Positions 6,630-15,274 of a stretch of DNA of 52,351 nt are shown one piece after another. Each line of letters opens with the position of its first letter. Positions within the stretch are counted from its first letter, which is position 1. Source of the stretch: Colwellia sp. (GTDB lineage: Bacteria > Pseudomonadota > Gammaproteobacteria > Enterobacterales > Alteromonadaceae). The stretch spans positions 1-52,351 of the forward strand of contig JAHDIK010000020.1 in the NCBI GenBank assembly GCA_020630795.1, written 5' to 3'. The notes under the pieces were generated by a model that saw only the letters and a program-made list of their open reading frames with translations, searched no databases and was not told the origin of the DNA. The position numbers were made by a program, and so were the translations under genes.

Positions 6630-6878
6630 ATGTCATTTATCAAAATCATATTTCTATTGGCAATACTTAGTGGATGCACTTCCAAAGACACGCCAAATCA
6701 GTACGAACCTGGCTGTAGTAGAGCTGACGCATACTGTGTTGTTAAAATGATAGCTCACGGAATAGATAACTCTAATTCAAATAAAAAATGCTCTGATATG
6801 ATGGGTGAGCAAAAAAAATCTTGTGAAGCTCAAGTGGAGTCTTTAAAAAAACATATCAATGCTGCCACTAAAAAATAA
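6630..6878 (+). CDS. Small cassette lipoprotein (82 aa)
   Basis: The signal peptide ends in the lipobox LSGC with Cys at residue 16. The mature part, about 66 aa, carries five further Cys residues (positions about 29, 36, 54, 65 and nearby), with spacing suggesting disulfide bonds in the periplasm. The C-terminus is Lys-rich. No family was recognised. CGGAG at 6616-6620 is a plausible ribosome site. This is the last gene of the array, and its downstream attC is broken, so it can no longer be excised as a normal single cassette. Confidence 0.65.
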   Translation: MSFIKIIFLLAILSGCTSKDTPNQYEPGCSRADAYCVVKMIAHGIDNSNSNKKCSDMMGEQKKSCEAQVESLKKHINAATKK

Positions 6879-6938
6879 TATAACAAGTCACTTAAAAGGA
6901 CAAATAACAGCTGGCTGTTGCTCCTTCGTCGCTTATTT
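6878..6938 (+). repeat. Truncated attC site 14, end of the cassette array
   Basis: R'' ATATAAC (6878-6884) complements the own 5' end GTTATAT. The left arm AGCTGGCT and the loop follow, then similarity stops near 6938 with no right arm or core. This marks the junction of array and backbone. Confidence 0.85.
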
Positions 6939-7065
6939 AAACTTAAAGACACCAAGAAGTCTCTTGTAATTATATAAAGTTCATTTAGAAAATAAGTCGT
7001 TTTAATAATTTTCAGCAAGAGGAAAAAAACGATAGTAACTTATTCTCTTCGAGATTTGTTACTTC

Positions 7066-7079
7066 TTGATCACAATCAA
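7066..7079 (+). promoter_or_regulatory. FNR/ANR-type box upstream of the stress gene
   Basis: TTGATCACAATCAA matches the FNR consensus TTGAT-N4-ATCAA exactly. Its centre (7072.5) is 41.5 bp upstream of the start expected from a -10 element TATTAT at 7102-7107. This is the class II activation geometry, so anaerobic induction is inferred. Confidence 0.7.
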
Positions 7080-7101
7080 ATTGTTACTGTGATATTTTGT
7101 A

Positions 7102-7107
7102 TATTAT
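7102..7107 (+). promoter_or_regulatory. Candidate -10 element of the stress-gene promoter
   Basis: TATTAT is placed to give a start near 7114, in register with the FNR box. A second A/T hexamer, TATAAT at 7122-7127, could also serve. Confidence 0.45.
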
Positions 7108-7166
7108 GCTTACATTTCGACTATAATATTAGTCTAAGTCTTGAAATTTATTAAGGTTGTATTTAA

Positions 7167-7562
7167 ATGTATAAAACAATTGTTTGCGCGATAGAAGCGA
7201 GTGATGAAGGTAAAGAAATTCTAGAAAAGGCTTATAATTTAGCGCAACTTTATAAAGCTGAGTTATTTGTTACACACATTATTCCTTATACTGTTCTTCC
7301 AAAAGACTATCAAAAAGAATTAGAAGAAACGACACAGCCAAAGATTGACGATATTACGTCATCATTAAAAATTCCATCAAATAACGTGACAGTAAAATTT
7401 GGTAAACCATACGAGCAAATTTGTACGCTTGCTGAAGATAAAAGTGCAGATTTAATCGTACTTGGAACACATTCTAAAAAGGGAATTAATGCGTTAATTG
7501 GCTCTACTGCTAATGCTGTAGCTAATTATGCAAAATGCGATGTTTCACTTATAAAAATATAA
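7167..7562 (+). CDS. Universal stress protein, UspA family
   Basis: A 131-aa single Usp domain. The N-terminal strand YKTIVCAIEASDEG and the C-terminal GTHSKKGINALIGSTANAV contain the G-x2-G-x9-G-S/T ATP-binding pattern, so it belongs to the ATP-binding Usp subgroup. It is cytoplasmic. AAGG at 7153-7156 precedes the ATG. It stands alone just past the integron boundary, behind a consensus FNR box, which suggests oxygen-limitation control. Usp proteins support survival in growth arrest and anoxia; the exact role here is inferred. Confidence 0.9.
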   Translation: MYKTIVCAIEASDEGKEILEKAYNLAQLYKAELFVTHIIPYTVLPKDYQKELEETTQPKIDDITSSLKIPSNNVTVKFGKPYEQICTLAEDKSADLIVLGTHSKKGINALIGSTANAVANYAKCDVSLIKI

Positions 7563-7648
7563 AGTTTTAGGCTTATGTTGTTAGACAGTTACCTTTCTTA
7601 TATTTGTAAACGGATCCAAACTTTAAGTAGTAATAAATGGAATTTAAA

Positions 7649-8248
7649 ATGAAAGTAGTAAAACATTTAGCAATAATTTCTTTGCTTGCAATCTCATCTA
7701 GCTCATATAGTGTAATTATTAAAAACAATGAAGTATTTGAAGTAGATAGTTTTCAACCAGACGTCTATTAGTATGATAACTCTACCGTTAACATTAATGA
7801 AAATAGCGATATTCCCTGGTCATATGCGTACGGTCAATCTACTGTAAATGTGGGTGGGGGCGAAATAGCTTGGATAAACGGCTATGACGATTCAAGGATT
7901 AATATCAATGCTGGAGATATATCGTGGCTCAAAGTTTATGAAGATAGCGTAACTAATATTTCGTTTGTTGATGATCTTAGTTGGCTATTGCTGAACGATG
8001 ATGCCAAAGTAAATATTTATGGTACTGATTTTTCTTATGCTAACGGACATTTAGCAGGAACATGGGCTAACGGATCAAACTTTTCGTTTTGGGCGTTAAA
8101 CCAAACAACCTTAAACTCCGGTAATATTAACGATATTTTTCCTGATACTATTACGCTACACTCTGTGTCGGTTCCTGAACCTTCTAGTGTTGCGTTATTT
8201 ATGATCTGTTTCGCTGAGTTACTTTGCAGAAAAACTCAACGTTCATAA
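7649..8248 (+). pseudogene. PEP-CTERM-type exported protein, interrupted by an in-frame amber codon
   Basis: The frame starts at ATG 7649, encodes a signal peptide of about 19 residues, and meets TAG at 7769-7771 (codon 41). It then continues open to 8248. After the stop, degenerate units of about 20 residues with S-x-V-N-I and I-x-W motifs suggest a beta-helix-like repeat region. The C-terminus has VPEPSS, a hydrophobic stretch and a basic tail (RKTQRS), the PEP-CTERM signal that exosortase processes. An internal GTG (7850) could restart translation but would lack export. A nonsense mutation is the simplest reading; readthrough is possible. No exosortase gene is in view. Confidence 0.7.
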
Positions 8249-8265
8249 TCTGAATAGTATAATTA

Positions 8266-8300
8266 AGGTTCTTTATATCGATAAAAGATATTTAGAACCT
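8266..8300. terminator. Hairpin between convergent genes, probable terminator
   Basis: The arms AGGTTCTTTATATC (8266-8279) and GATATTTAGAACCT (8287-8300) pair at 12 of 14 positions with a 7-nt loop. It lies between the PEP-CTERM pseudogene and the end of selO. No strong T-run follows. Confidence 0.45.
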
Positions 8301-8416
8301 CATCTTATTTGCAATATCGACTCTTTTTATTGAGTTAATTTACAAATCTGTCATATGAACATTTAGATACTTTGAATAAGTAAAGTCATCAGTAACTTTA
8401 AACACTACTTTACACG

Positions 8417-10045
8417 TTATGAACTGCAAGATAACATCGAGCAGCCAACTTTGTCTTTAGCCCATTCTGGTCGTTTACTAAAGTACTTTTCATTTTCCGG
8501 TTGTTCGTCATATGGACGTTTTAACAATTCATGAAGAGCATGTATTTCAGAATAGTCTCCTAAATTGGCCTTATCTATGGCGATTTGGGATAGATAGTTT
8601 CTTAGAACATACTTAGGGTTAACTGTATTCATAGCGGTTTGTCGTTCAGTGTCTTTTATGTTTTCACTATTAACTCGGGTTTGATATTCTTTTAACCAGT
8701 TTAACAGTGTGTTTGTATATTCCTCAGTGAGTTTAGACGGTTCATAAAAGCACGCATCAAAATGCTCTTTTATCACACTTGACGAAAGCGTATTTTTATT
8801 TAATGGTAGTTGGGCGAGTAGGCGATAGAATATCGTCATGTCGGTTTCTACAATACTCAATATATTTTCCAACGCTTTAAATAGCTGTTCGTCTTGTTGG
8901 TATCGAGAGTCATTTGACTCATTAAAGTTATCAGGCGATAACCCCAACTTACTCGCCATCATTTTGTGCCATTTATATTCATATTTTCGCCCAAACTCAT
9001 CAAGTTGAGCTTGAAGTTCTTCCGTGCTGCCGATAATTGGAATTATTGAATTGGCAAGTTGGCATAAATTCCATAAAGCAACGTTAGCTTGTGCGCCAAA
9101 ACGGTAGCGTTTATTTTGTCTATCAGTGGTATTAGGCGTCCATCCTAAATCAAAATTGTCTATCCAGCCGTAGGGACCATAATCAATAGTTTCACCGATT
9201 ATTGACATGTTATCGGTATTCATTACGCCGTGAACAAAACCTACGCGCATCCAATCTATTACCATATCCGCAGTTCGTTCTGACACTTCATTAAACCAAG
9301 CAAGGTATGTAGATTTTGTAATGAGATTATTACCTTCAACGAGGTGACTAAAATCTTGGCGAATACAATAATCAACCATTTGCTTTAACAATGTCGAATC
9401 TTGGCGCATTGCGGGTAATTGAAATGAACCAAAGCGCATAAACGACGGAGATACTCTACACACTACCGCGCCTAACTCAGGTTTTGCGTTTCCGTCATAC
9501 ATCATGTCTCGTATAACATGATCACCCGTTAAACATAAACTCAGTGCACGAGTTGTAGGGATCCCCAAATGATGCATGGCCTCAGAACACAGAAATTCAC
9601 GTACTGATGAACGTAAAACCGCTAGACCATCAGCGGTTCTCGAATACGGTGTTGGGCCAGCACCTTTTAGTTGAAGGGTTAACGTACCACTTTTGGCTTC
9701 AACTTCTCCTAAATTAATTGCTCTCCCATCACCAAGTTGGCCAGCCCATTGACCAAATTGAAAACCGCCGTAACACATTGCATATGGGCTCATTCCTTCA
9801 ATGAGTTCATTTCCTGAAAACACCTTAATGAATGTATCTGAATTCGTATCGTCTTTAGATATCCCAACTAAGCTTGCGACGTCGTCACTCATGGCGACTA
9901 ATGATGGCGAGGATGTGGCTTTAGGTGTTACGTAAGAAAAAGCAGCATGTTCTACTTGACGCTGATAGTTCTCTTTAACCTTGTCTTCAGGCAGTGAATT
10001 AATAAAAGGATTCGTAAATAAGAGATTGAGTTTGTGCACGAGCAT
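8417..10045 (-). CDS. selO: Protein adenylyltransferase SelO (YdiU family)
   Basis: Pseudokinase-fold enzyme that transfers AMP from ATP to Ser/Thr/Tyr of target proteins during redox stress. The full-length family pattern is present: LQLKGAGPTPYSRTADG (nucleotide-binding Lys and following Arg) near residue 128, the SSVREFLCSEAM helix, HGVMNTDNMSI (catalytic Asn/Asp), then DYGPYGWIDNFD with the metal Asp. The C-terminus ends in CSMLSCSS, where the penultimate Cys replaces the selenocysteine of eukaryotic SelO. The start is ATG at 10045; GTG one codon earlier is equally open, and no clear ribosome site is seen. It is transcribed alone. Confidence 0.93.
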   Translation of the reverse strand: MLVHKLNLLFTNPFINSLPEDKVKENYQRQVEHAAFSYVTPKATSSPSLVAMSDDVASLVGISKDDTNSDTFIKVFSGNELIEGMSPYAMCYGGFQFGQWAGQLGDGRAINLGEVEAKSGTLTLQLKGAGPTPYSRTADGLAVLRSSVREFLCSEAMHHLGIPTTRALSLCLTGDHVIRDMMYDGNAKPELGAVVCRVSPSFMRFGSFQLPAMRQDSTLLKQMVDYCIRQDFSHLVEGNNLITKSTYLAWFNEVSERTADMVIDWMRVGFVHGVMNTDNMSIIGETIDYGPYGWIDNFDLGWTPNTTDRQNKRYRFGAQANVALWNLCQLANSIIPIIGSTEELQAQLDEFGRKYEYKWHKMMASKLGLSPDNFNESNDSRYQQDEQLFKALENILSIVETDMTIFYRLLAQLPLNKNTLSSSVIKEHFDACFYEPSKLTEEYTNTLLNWLKEYQTRVNSENIKDTERQTAMNTVNPKYVLRNYLSQIAIDKANLGDYSEIHALHELLKRPYDEQPENEKYFSKRPEWAKDKVGCSMLSCSS

Positions 10046-10123
10046 CACTATGTTTGGGTTATATCGTTAGATTAATGATAACCTATATAGTATTAGTGTT
10101 GCACAATAACTGAGAAATTAACG

Positions 10124-10507
10124 ATGTTAAAAGGTATTCATCACGCCGCGATAATTTGTTCGAACTATGAAGCATCTAAGTATTTTTATACAAAAGTTCT
10201 AGGATTAAATGTGTTGGCTGAAAACTATCGAGAAAAGCGTGATTCATATAAATTAGATCTGGAATTACCTGGTGGAACACAAATCGAGTTGTTTTCGTTT
10301 TCAAACGCACCGGTTCGGCCAAGTTACCCCGAAGCGCAAGGCCTGCGTCACCTCGCTTTTGTTGTAGAAAAAATTGAAGACGCCATCAAACAGTTGGAGT
10401 CACATAATATTAACGTTGAAGCCATTAGGGTTGATGAATTTACAGGCAAACGATTTACCTTTTTTAGTGACCCTGACGGATTACCACTAGAGCTTTACGA
10501 AGCGTAG
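10124..10507 (+). CDS. VOC family protein, YaeR/GloA2-like
   Basis: A 127-aa glyoxalase-fold protein resembling the YaeR-type subgroup. It starts with GIHHAAIICSNYEASKYFYTKVLG, the usual first module carrying a metal His at residues 6-7. LELPGGTQIELFSF (first metal Glu) and LRHLAFVVEKIEDA (second His) follow, and it ends with FFSDPDGLPLELYE (second metal Glu). All four metal ligands of the fold appear present, unlike the cassette VOC protein at 5515. The true substrate of this subgroup is not settled. It is divergent from selO with about 78 bp between. Confidence 0.88.
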   Translation: MLKGIHHAAIICSNYEASKYFYTKVLGLNVLAENYREKRDSYKLDLELPGGTQIELFSFSNAPVRPSYPEAQGLRHLAFVVEKIEDAIKQLESHNINVEAIRVDEFTGKRFTFFSDPDGLPLELYEA

Positions 10508-10546
10508 CCACAGACTCGTCAAAATTAGAGTTACGGTTAAAACAGT

Positions 10547-10960
10547 CTAATTTTGTTTAGGAAATCCTTCAAAAGATATTGCACTATGCCCGTCATCTAA
10601 CCAAGTCACTTGTTCGTTTGTAAAGATATTTGCTTCTGGAGAAATATCAATATCGTCAGTTAATGTTCCAGCTGGAATTAGAAGTGCTTTACCATTTTGG
10701 GTAACAAATGGCATACCACAGCCACATTGTTTACAAAATGCTTTAGTAAACGAACGAGTAGGGTGGTTATAAGTGTGTATTTGCCCCTGTCCTGATAGCC
10801 ACTCGATATTATCTGGAGATGTAAATATGTTAGCCGCAAAAGCAGAGCCTGTAATTTGTTGACACTGTTTGCAGTGACATTGATAAAAGCGCTTAAAGTT
10901 GTGTTTAACTTTATACGTTATTGCTCCACACAGGCACGAGCCATTTAATGTATTGTTCAT
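10547..10960 (-). CDS. GFA family zinc protein
   Basis: A 137-aa member of the GFA (glutathione-dependent formaldehyde-activating / CENP-V) fold. The zinc ligands are visible: SCLCGAITY near residues 8-16, CHCKQCQQITGSAF near 29-42, and a later CKQCGC near residue 77. Many family members are annotated as formaldehyde-activating but have no proven activity, so only the fold is claimed. It is cytoplasmic. The ATG at 10958-10960 is read from the minus strand, and the gene is divergent from the moxR operon. Confidence 0.88.
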   Translation of the reverse strand: MNNTLNGSCLCGAITYKVKHNFKRFYQCHCKQCQQITGSAFAANIFTSPDNIEWLSGQGQIHTYNHPTRSFTKAFCKQCGCGMPFVTQNGKALLIPAGTLTDDIDISPEANIFTNEQVTWLDDGHSAISFEGFPKQN

Positions 10961-11163
10961 TGCTAAAGTCTCTCTCTATATTTAATAAATTTAATCACGG
11001 TAAACGCAAATAACGTATATTTCAATCCTGTTACAAATTATTATCGAAACACCTGTTTTTATTGAGTTTATTTATTGAGAATTAAATTGAATTAATATAC
11101 CGTTGCGATACTACTCTATACTCAACATATACCACTCAATGATTTAAGGAACCTGTCAATTTT

Positions 11164-12096
11164 ATGCAAAATCTAATTTCTAATGTTGTACAACAAGTAG
11201 GCTCGATTGTCATTGGGAAGGAACTACAAATTAAATTGGCCATTGCGTGCTTATTGGCTCGCGGTCATATATTGATAGAAGATTTACCCGGTATGGGGAA
11301 AACAACACTAGCACAAGTTTTGTCTAAAACCTTAGGTCTATCATACCAACGAACGCAGTTTACCAGTGATATGTTACCTTCTGATGTTGTAGGTATTTCA
11401 ATTTTTGATACTAACGCCAATCAATTTACACTCCATAAGGGTCCAATATTTAACCAAGTTGTGCTAGCTGACGAAATTAATAGAGCGAGCCCTAAAACAC
11501 AAAGTGCGTTGTTAGAAGCGATGGAAAGTTCACAAGTTAGTATTGATGGAAAAACTTATGCCTTACCTAACCCCTTTTTAGTGATTGCCACACAAAACCC
11601 GTTATTTCATTCTGGGACATATCCATTACCAGAATCTCAACTCGATCGTTTTACGATGCGTATTTCTCTTGGGTTTCCTAACATCGAGGCAGAAAAACAA
11701 ATCCTTGGAAACAGTCATATTAGACAAAACATTAGTGATCTTACAGAATGCATTACTGATGAGCAGTTAATCGAAATTCAAAATGTTGTAGAACAAGTAC
11801 ACGTATCAGAAGCGATATTAGAATACGTTATTGCACTTTGTCATCTATCTAGAAAACAAATAGGAAGTGTTAACCCGTTATCTCCACGAGCAGGTAAGGC
11901 ATTACTTGCATCAGCTAAAGCATGGGCATTTATGGAGAATAGAGATCACGTATTACCAGAAGATGTTCAAGCGGTATTTGAAGCTGTATGTGAGCATCGT
12001 TTAGATTCAAGCGGAACGATTTCTCAAACTAACGAAACGAGTATTGCTAAGCAATATTTAGATCAGATTGATCCTACATCTCCTTTAAACAGTTAA
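11164..12096 (+). CDS. MoxR-type AAA+ ATPase
   Basis: A 310-aa protein. Walker A is EDLPGMGKTT at residues 39-48, Walker B is VVLADEINRA near residue 98, and the sensor region is NPFLVIATQNP. A C-terminal lid subdomain contains NPLSPRAGKALLASAKAWA. MoxR ATPases act as chaperones for maturation of envelope or metallo-proteins and are typically encoded with DUF58 proteins, as here. It is the first gene of a three-gene operon: 18 bp to the DUF58 gene, which then overlaps tgpA. Confidence 0.93.
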   Translation: MQNLISNVVQQVGSIVIGKELQIKLAIACLLARGHILIEDLPGMGKTTLAQVLSKTLGLSYQRTQFTSDMLPSDVVGISIFDTNANQFTLHKGPIFNQVVLADEINRASPKTQSALLEAMESSQVSIDGKTYALPNPFLVIATQNPLFHSGTYPLPESQLDRFTMRISLGFPNIEAEKQILGNSHIRQNISDLTECITDEQLIEIQNVVEQVHVSEAILEYVIALCHLSRKQIGSVNPLSPRAGKALLASAKAWAFMENRDHVLPEDVQAVFEAVCEHRLDSSGTISQTNETSIAKQYLDQIDPTSPLNS

Positions 12097-12114
12097 AGCG
12101 TTATTTTAAGTAAT

Positions 12115-13125
12115 ATGAATACAATACGATCTTCGTTAGAACAACGTTTTAATCGATTTCTTAAAAAACGTATGCCTGCGGCATCTCATCATCGGTTGAG
12201 CAATAGGAATATTTTTATATTACCGAGTAAGTTTGGTGTCAGTTATTTGTTTGCCATTCTCGTTATTTTTTTACTGGGCACTAATTATCAAAACAACTTA
12301 ATTTTACTCGCGAGTTACTTGTTTGCGAGTTTATTTTTTACGGGCATGCTGTACAGTTTTTTCAATATGTCTAAAGTTGAGTTTCAGTTAACCAGTCAAG
12401 TGTATGGTTATGCAAATCAGTATATTTCAGTTCCTCTAAAAGTCCTCACAGGAAAAGATAGATACGACTTCTCATTTGTTTTTAAGAATAACAAAACGTC
12501 TCATAAAGCTGAATTACCTATAGGTGAAACCGTCGTTAATATCCCGTTCTATTCAGGAAAAAGAGGGTTACATAATACAGGAAGATTAAAAATCTCGAGT
12601 GAGTATATATTCGGCTTATTTACGTGTTGGACCAATTTAGATTTTGATTGCGTTGTTACTACCTATCCTGAAAAACGAAAATTCAATCAATTGCAGTTTA
12701 TTAACGCGAGTCAGCATGAAGAAGTTAACGGTAGCAATATTGTCGAGGGTGGCGATGATTTTGGAGAGCTCCGTGAATATAGAACAGGGGAATCCAATGC
12801 GCAAATTGCTTGGAAGCAATTAGCAAGGGGGCAAGGGCGATTAACTAAAACCACACAACAAGAACTAGGAAGTACGATTTGGTTGTCTTTAGACGATTTG
12901 CCCGCAGCGCCCATTGAAACGAAATTAGAAATGTTGTGTTTTTTAATACTCGATCAACATAAACATGGAACGCCTTTTGGATTAAAGCTCAGAAACATAA
13001 GCATCGAGCCTGCTGTAGGTAATGCACACACACATCAATGTTTATCTGCACTTGCGAAATATCAGCAACCAAGTGCTACAAAACAGCCTGAAAACAAAGT
13101 ATCTGGAACGAAAGTACATGTTTAA
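12115..13125 (+). CDS. DUF58 domain protein, MoxR-associated
   Basis: A 336-aa protein with two hydrophobic segments near residues 40-80 anchoring it in the inner membrane. The cytoplasmic DUF58 core then carries the family hallmark GGDDFGELREYRTGESNAQIAWKQLAR near residues 212-238. The remaining C-terminal part is a vWA-like extension. Its function is not known biochemically. Consistent linkage to MoxR and transglutaminase-like genes suggests joint action on an envelope substrate. The end overlaps the next gene by 8 nt, implying translational coupling. Confidence 0.88.
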   Translation: MNTIRSSLEQRFNRFLKKRMPAASHHRLSNRNIFILPSKFGVSYLFAILVIFLLGTNYQNNLILLASYLFASLFFTGMLYSFFNMSKVEFQLTSQVYGYANQYISVPLKVLTGKDRYDFSFVFKNNKTSHKAELPIGETVVNIPFYSGKRGLHNTGRLKISSEYIFGLFTCWTNLDFDCVVTTYPEKRKFNQLQFINASQHEEVNGSNIVEGGDDFGELREYRTGESNAQIAWKQLARGQGRLTKTTQQELGSTIWLSLDDLPAAPIETKLEMLCFLILDQHKHGTPFGLKLRNISIEPAVGNAHTHQCLSALAKYQQPSATKQPENKVSGTKVHV

Positions 13126-15166
13126 ACGCTCCAAAAAGCCTAAGATAACAACACAAGTGGCAATTACTTATAACGTTTGGCTTGTTATTTTTTGTCAGCT
13201 CATCAACGTATTGCCGCTTATACTTGAGTTAAAGTGGTGGATGCTGCTTATCGTTACAGCGTGTATTGCATGGCAGGCAGGTATCGCTAAAAAGATAATA
13301 AGAAAACCAAGTACAATTATGGTTGCTGTATTGTCAATTTCTGGTTGTGTGCTGTTAGCGTTAAATGGGAGAGAGCTAGGTTTACTTTCCACCATGATTC
13401 ATCTAATCACGTTATCGTATGTACTTAAAGCGTTTGAACAACGCAATCGCGGCGACTTTTATCAAATAACAATGCTTGGTTTGTTTGTTGTTGTTGCATC
13501 GGTAATTTTTCAGCAATCTATCTATTTCGCTCTTGCGATTGTGTTTATTATAATCATTAATCTTACGCTATTAATGAGTGTTTTTTCTCCCACGTTAACA
13601 ATATCTAAGCATTTAAAACGTTCAGGTATTATTGTTGTACAAAGTATCCCTTTAACCGTATTTTTATTCATTGTGTTCCCAATTCTATCTCCTTTATGGG
13701 AGGTTCCTATTGCTAAGAGTGCTAAGACAGGTTTGTCGAGCTCCGTAGAAGTTGGAGATATTGCAAGCCTAGCATTATCCGATGAGCTAGCTTTTAGAGT
13801 TGAATTTAAAGGTGCGGTACCTGTATATAATGATTTGTATTGGCGAGCGGTGGTTATGGAGAACTTTAACGGTACAGCTTGGAAGGCAGGGTTAGATAGT
13901 ACAGAGTTTCAAAATCGACGATTTAAAGAAAACGCAACATATTCTACATCAGGAAAATTGGTTCAATATCAAGTTATAGTGTCACCAACTTACCGAAATT
14001 GGCTATACGGGCTAGACGTAGCTCGTGTTAACCAAATGGAAACACCAACGTTAAAAATAGTCCATCGTCAAGATTATTCGTTATACAGCTTACAGCCACT
14101 AACACAAAATAGTAGTTACTCTGTTACAAGTTACGTCGAATCGCCGATGGCGGTTAATATTACAGACCATTCTGAAAGAAAAAACTTGGCGTTACCCTTG
14201 AACAGTAACCCGCGCTTAACAGAAAAAGCTCAAGCATTACGTAAACAGTATAGTAATAACGAAGAGCTAATCAATGAGGTTCTTGCTACCTTTACTCAAG
14301 AGAGTTATCGATACACATTAAATCCACCTCAACTCACAAATAACAGTCTAGATGAGTTTTACTTTGATACTAAAGCGGGTTTTTGTGAACACTACGCCAG
14401 TAGCTTTACTTATATAATGCGTGCTGCAGGTATTCCGGCTCGTATGGTAACAGGCTATATGGGAGGTGAGTTTAATCCAAATGCAGGCTACTTTAGTATT
14501 TATCAACGAGACGCACACGCGTGGAGTGAGGTCTGGCTGCGTGGTAAAGGTTGGGTAAGGGTAGATCCAACAGCAGCAATCAACCCTGAGCGTGTCGAAA
14601 GAGGCTTATCCCAAGAGCTTTTAACAGAACAAGCAACATTTTCCGATAGCGCATTCTCACTATTACGTTTAAGTAATATCCAAATTATTAATATGTTTAG
14701 ATTACAATTAGAAGCGTTAGATTATGAATGGACTCGCTGGGTTATTGGTTATAATTCTGACAAGCAACATGCATTTTTAAAAGATATTATTCAAAGCTTT
14801 AAGGCACTTAAACACGTTAAATGGTTGACTGTTTTCTATTGGTTGCTTGGTCTAACGAGTTTGCTAATTATATGGTGGTTAATGAGAAAACTTAGCCACG
14901 CAAATAAGCCTATCGATGCTAATGGTATTTATCAATTACTGTTGATAAAGCTACAACAACATGGCGTTGAAAAGCCGCTTAACTTTACGCCTTACCAACT
15001 AAGTAAAAAGATAAGTAAGGATTATCCTGAACTAAGTAAGGAGTTTGCTCGTTTTACACAATTATATACATCACTAATGTATAAGCCGTTAACAAGTAAC
15101 GAGTACCAACAAAAATTTACGCTGCTTAAGCAGAGCTATCAAATTTTGAACAAACAATGTAAATAA
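13118..15166 (+). CDS. TgpA-like membrane transglutaminase (DUF3488 - transglutaminase core - DUF4129)
   Basis: A 682-aa protein with several membrane helices in the first 200 residues (DUF3488). A periplasmic transglutaminase-like domain follows, with the Cys-His-Asp triad GFCEHYAS, DAHAWSEVW and RVDPTAA. A late membrane helix near residue 575 and a C-terminal cytoplasmic DUF4129-like region complete it. The start at 13118 is chosen because it falls in an ATGTTTAA overlap with the DUF58 stop; the frame is open further upstream inside that gene. TgpA of Pseudomonas is an essential periplasmic enzyme of unknown substrate. Confidence 0.9.
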   Translation: MFKRSKKPKITTQVAITYNVWLVIFCQLINVLPLILELKWWMLLIVTACIAWQAGIAKKIIRKPSTIMVAVLSISGCVLLALNGRELGLLSTMIHLITLSYVLKAFEQRNRGDFYQITMLGLFVVVASVIFQQSIYFALAIVFIIIINLTLLMSVFSPTLTISKHLKRSGIIVVQSIPLTVFLFIVFPILSPLWEVPIAKSAKTGLSSSVEVGDIASLALSDELAFRVEFKGAVPVYNDLYWRAVVMENFNGTAWKAGLDSTEFQNRRFKENATYSTSGKLVQYQVIVSPTYRNWLYGLDVARVNQMETPTLKIVHRQDYSLYSLQPLTQNSSYSVTSYVESPMAVNITDHSERKNLALPLNSNPRLTEKAQALRKQYSNNEELINEVLATFTQESYRYTLNPPQLTNNSLDEFYFDTKAGFCEHYASSFTYIMRAAGIPARMVTGYMGGEFNPNAGYFSIYQRDAHAWSEVWLRGKGWVRVDPTAAINPERVERGLSQELLTEQATFSDSAFSLLRLSNIQIINMFRLQLEALDYEWTRWVIGYNSDKQHAFLKDIIQSFKALKHVKWLTVFYWLLGLTSLLIIWWLMRKLSHANKPIDANGIYQLLLIKLQQHGVEKPLNFTPYQLSKKISKDYPELSKEFARFTQLYTSLMYKPLTSNEYQQKFTLLKQSYQILNKQCK

Positions 15167-15274
15167 CATAACCAAACAAACTCCAATGTTTAAAACGACA
15201 GATAAATTACCTCGTATTTAACGATCCTATATGGTTAAATTTAGCCATACTAAAAAGATCTCTAAAGGCGTTAT

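Noticed and set aside
6508..6750. An 80-codon frame spanning the attC at 6516-6611
   Set aside because: It runs through the recombination site and out of frame across the well-supported lipoprotein gene at 6630. It has no ribosome site.
13022..13117. A longer start for the transglutaminase gene
   Set aside because: The upstream part overlaps the DUF58 coding sequence in another frame. The ATGTTTAA junction at 13118 is the normal coupled start.
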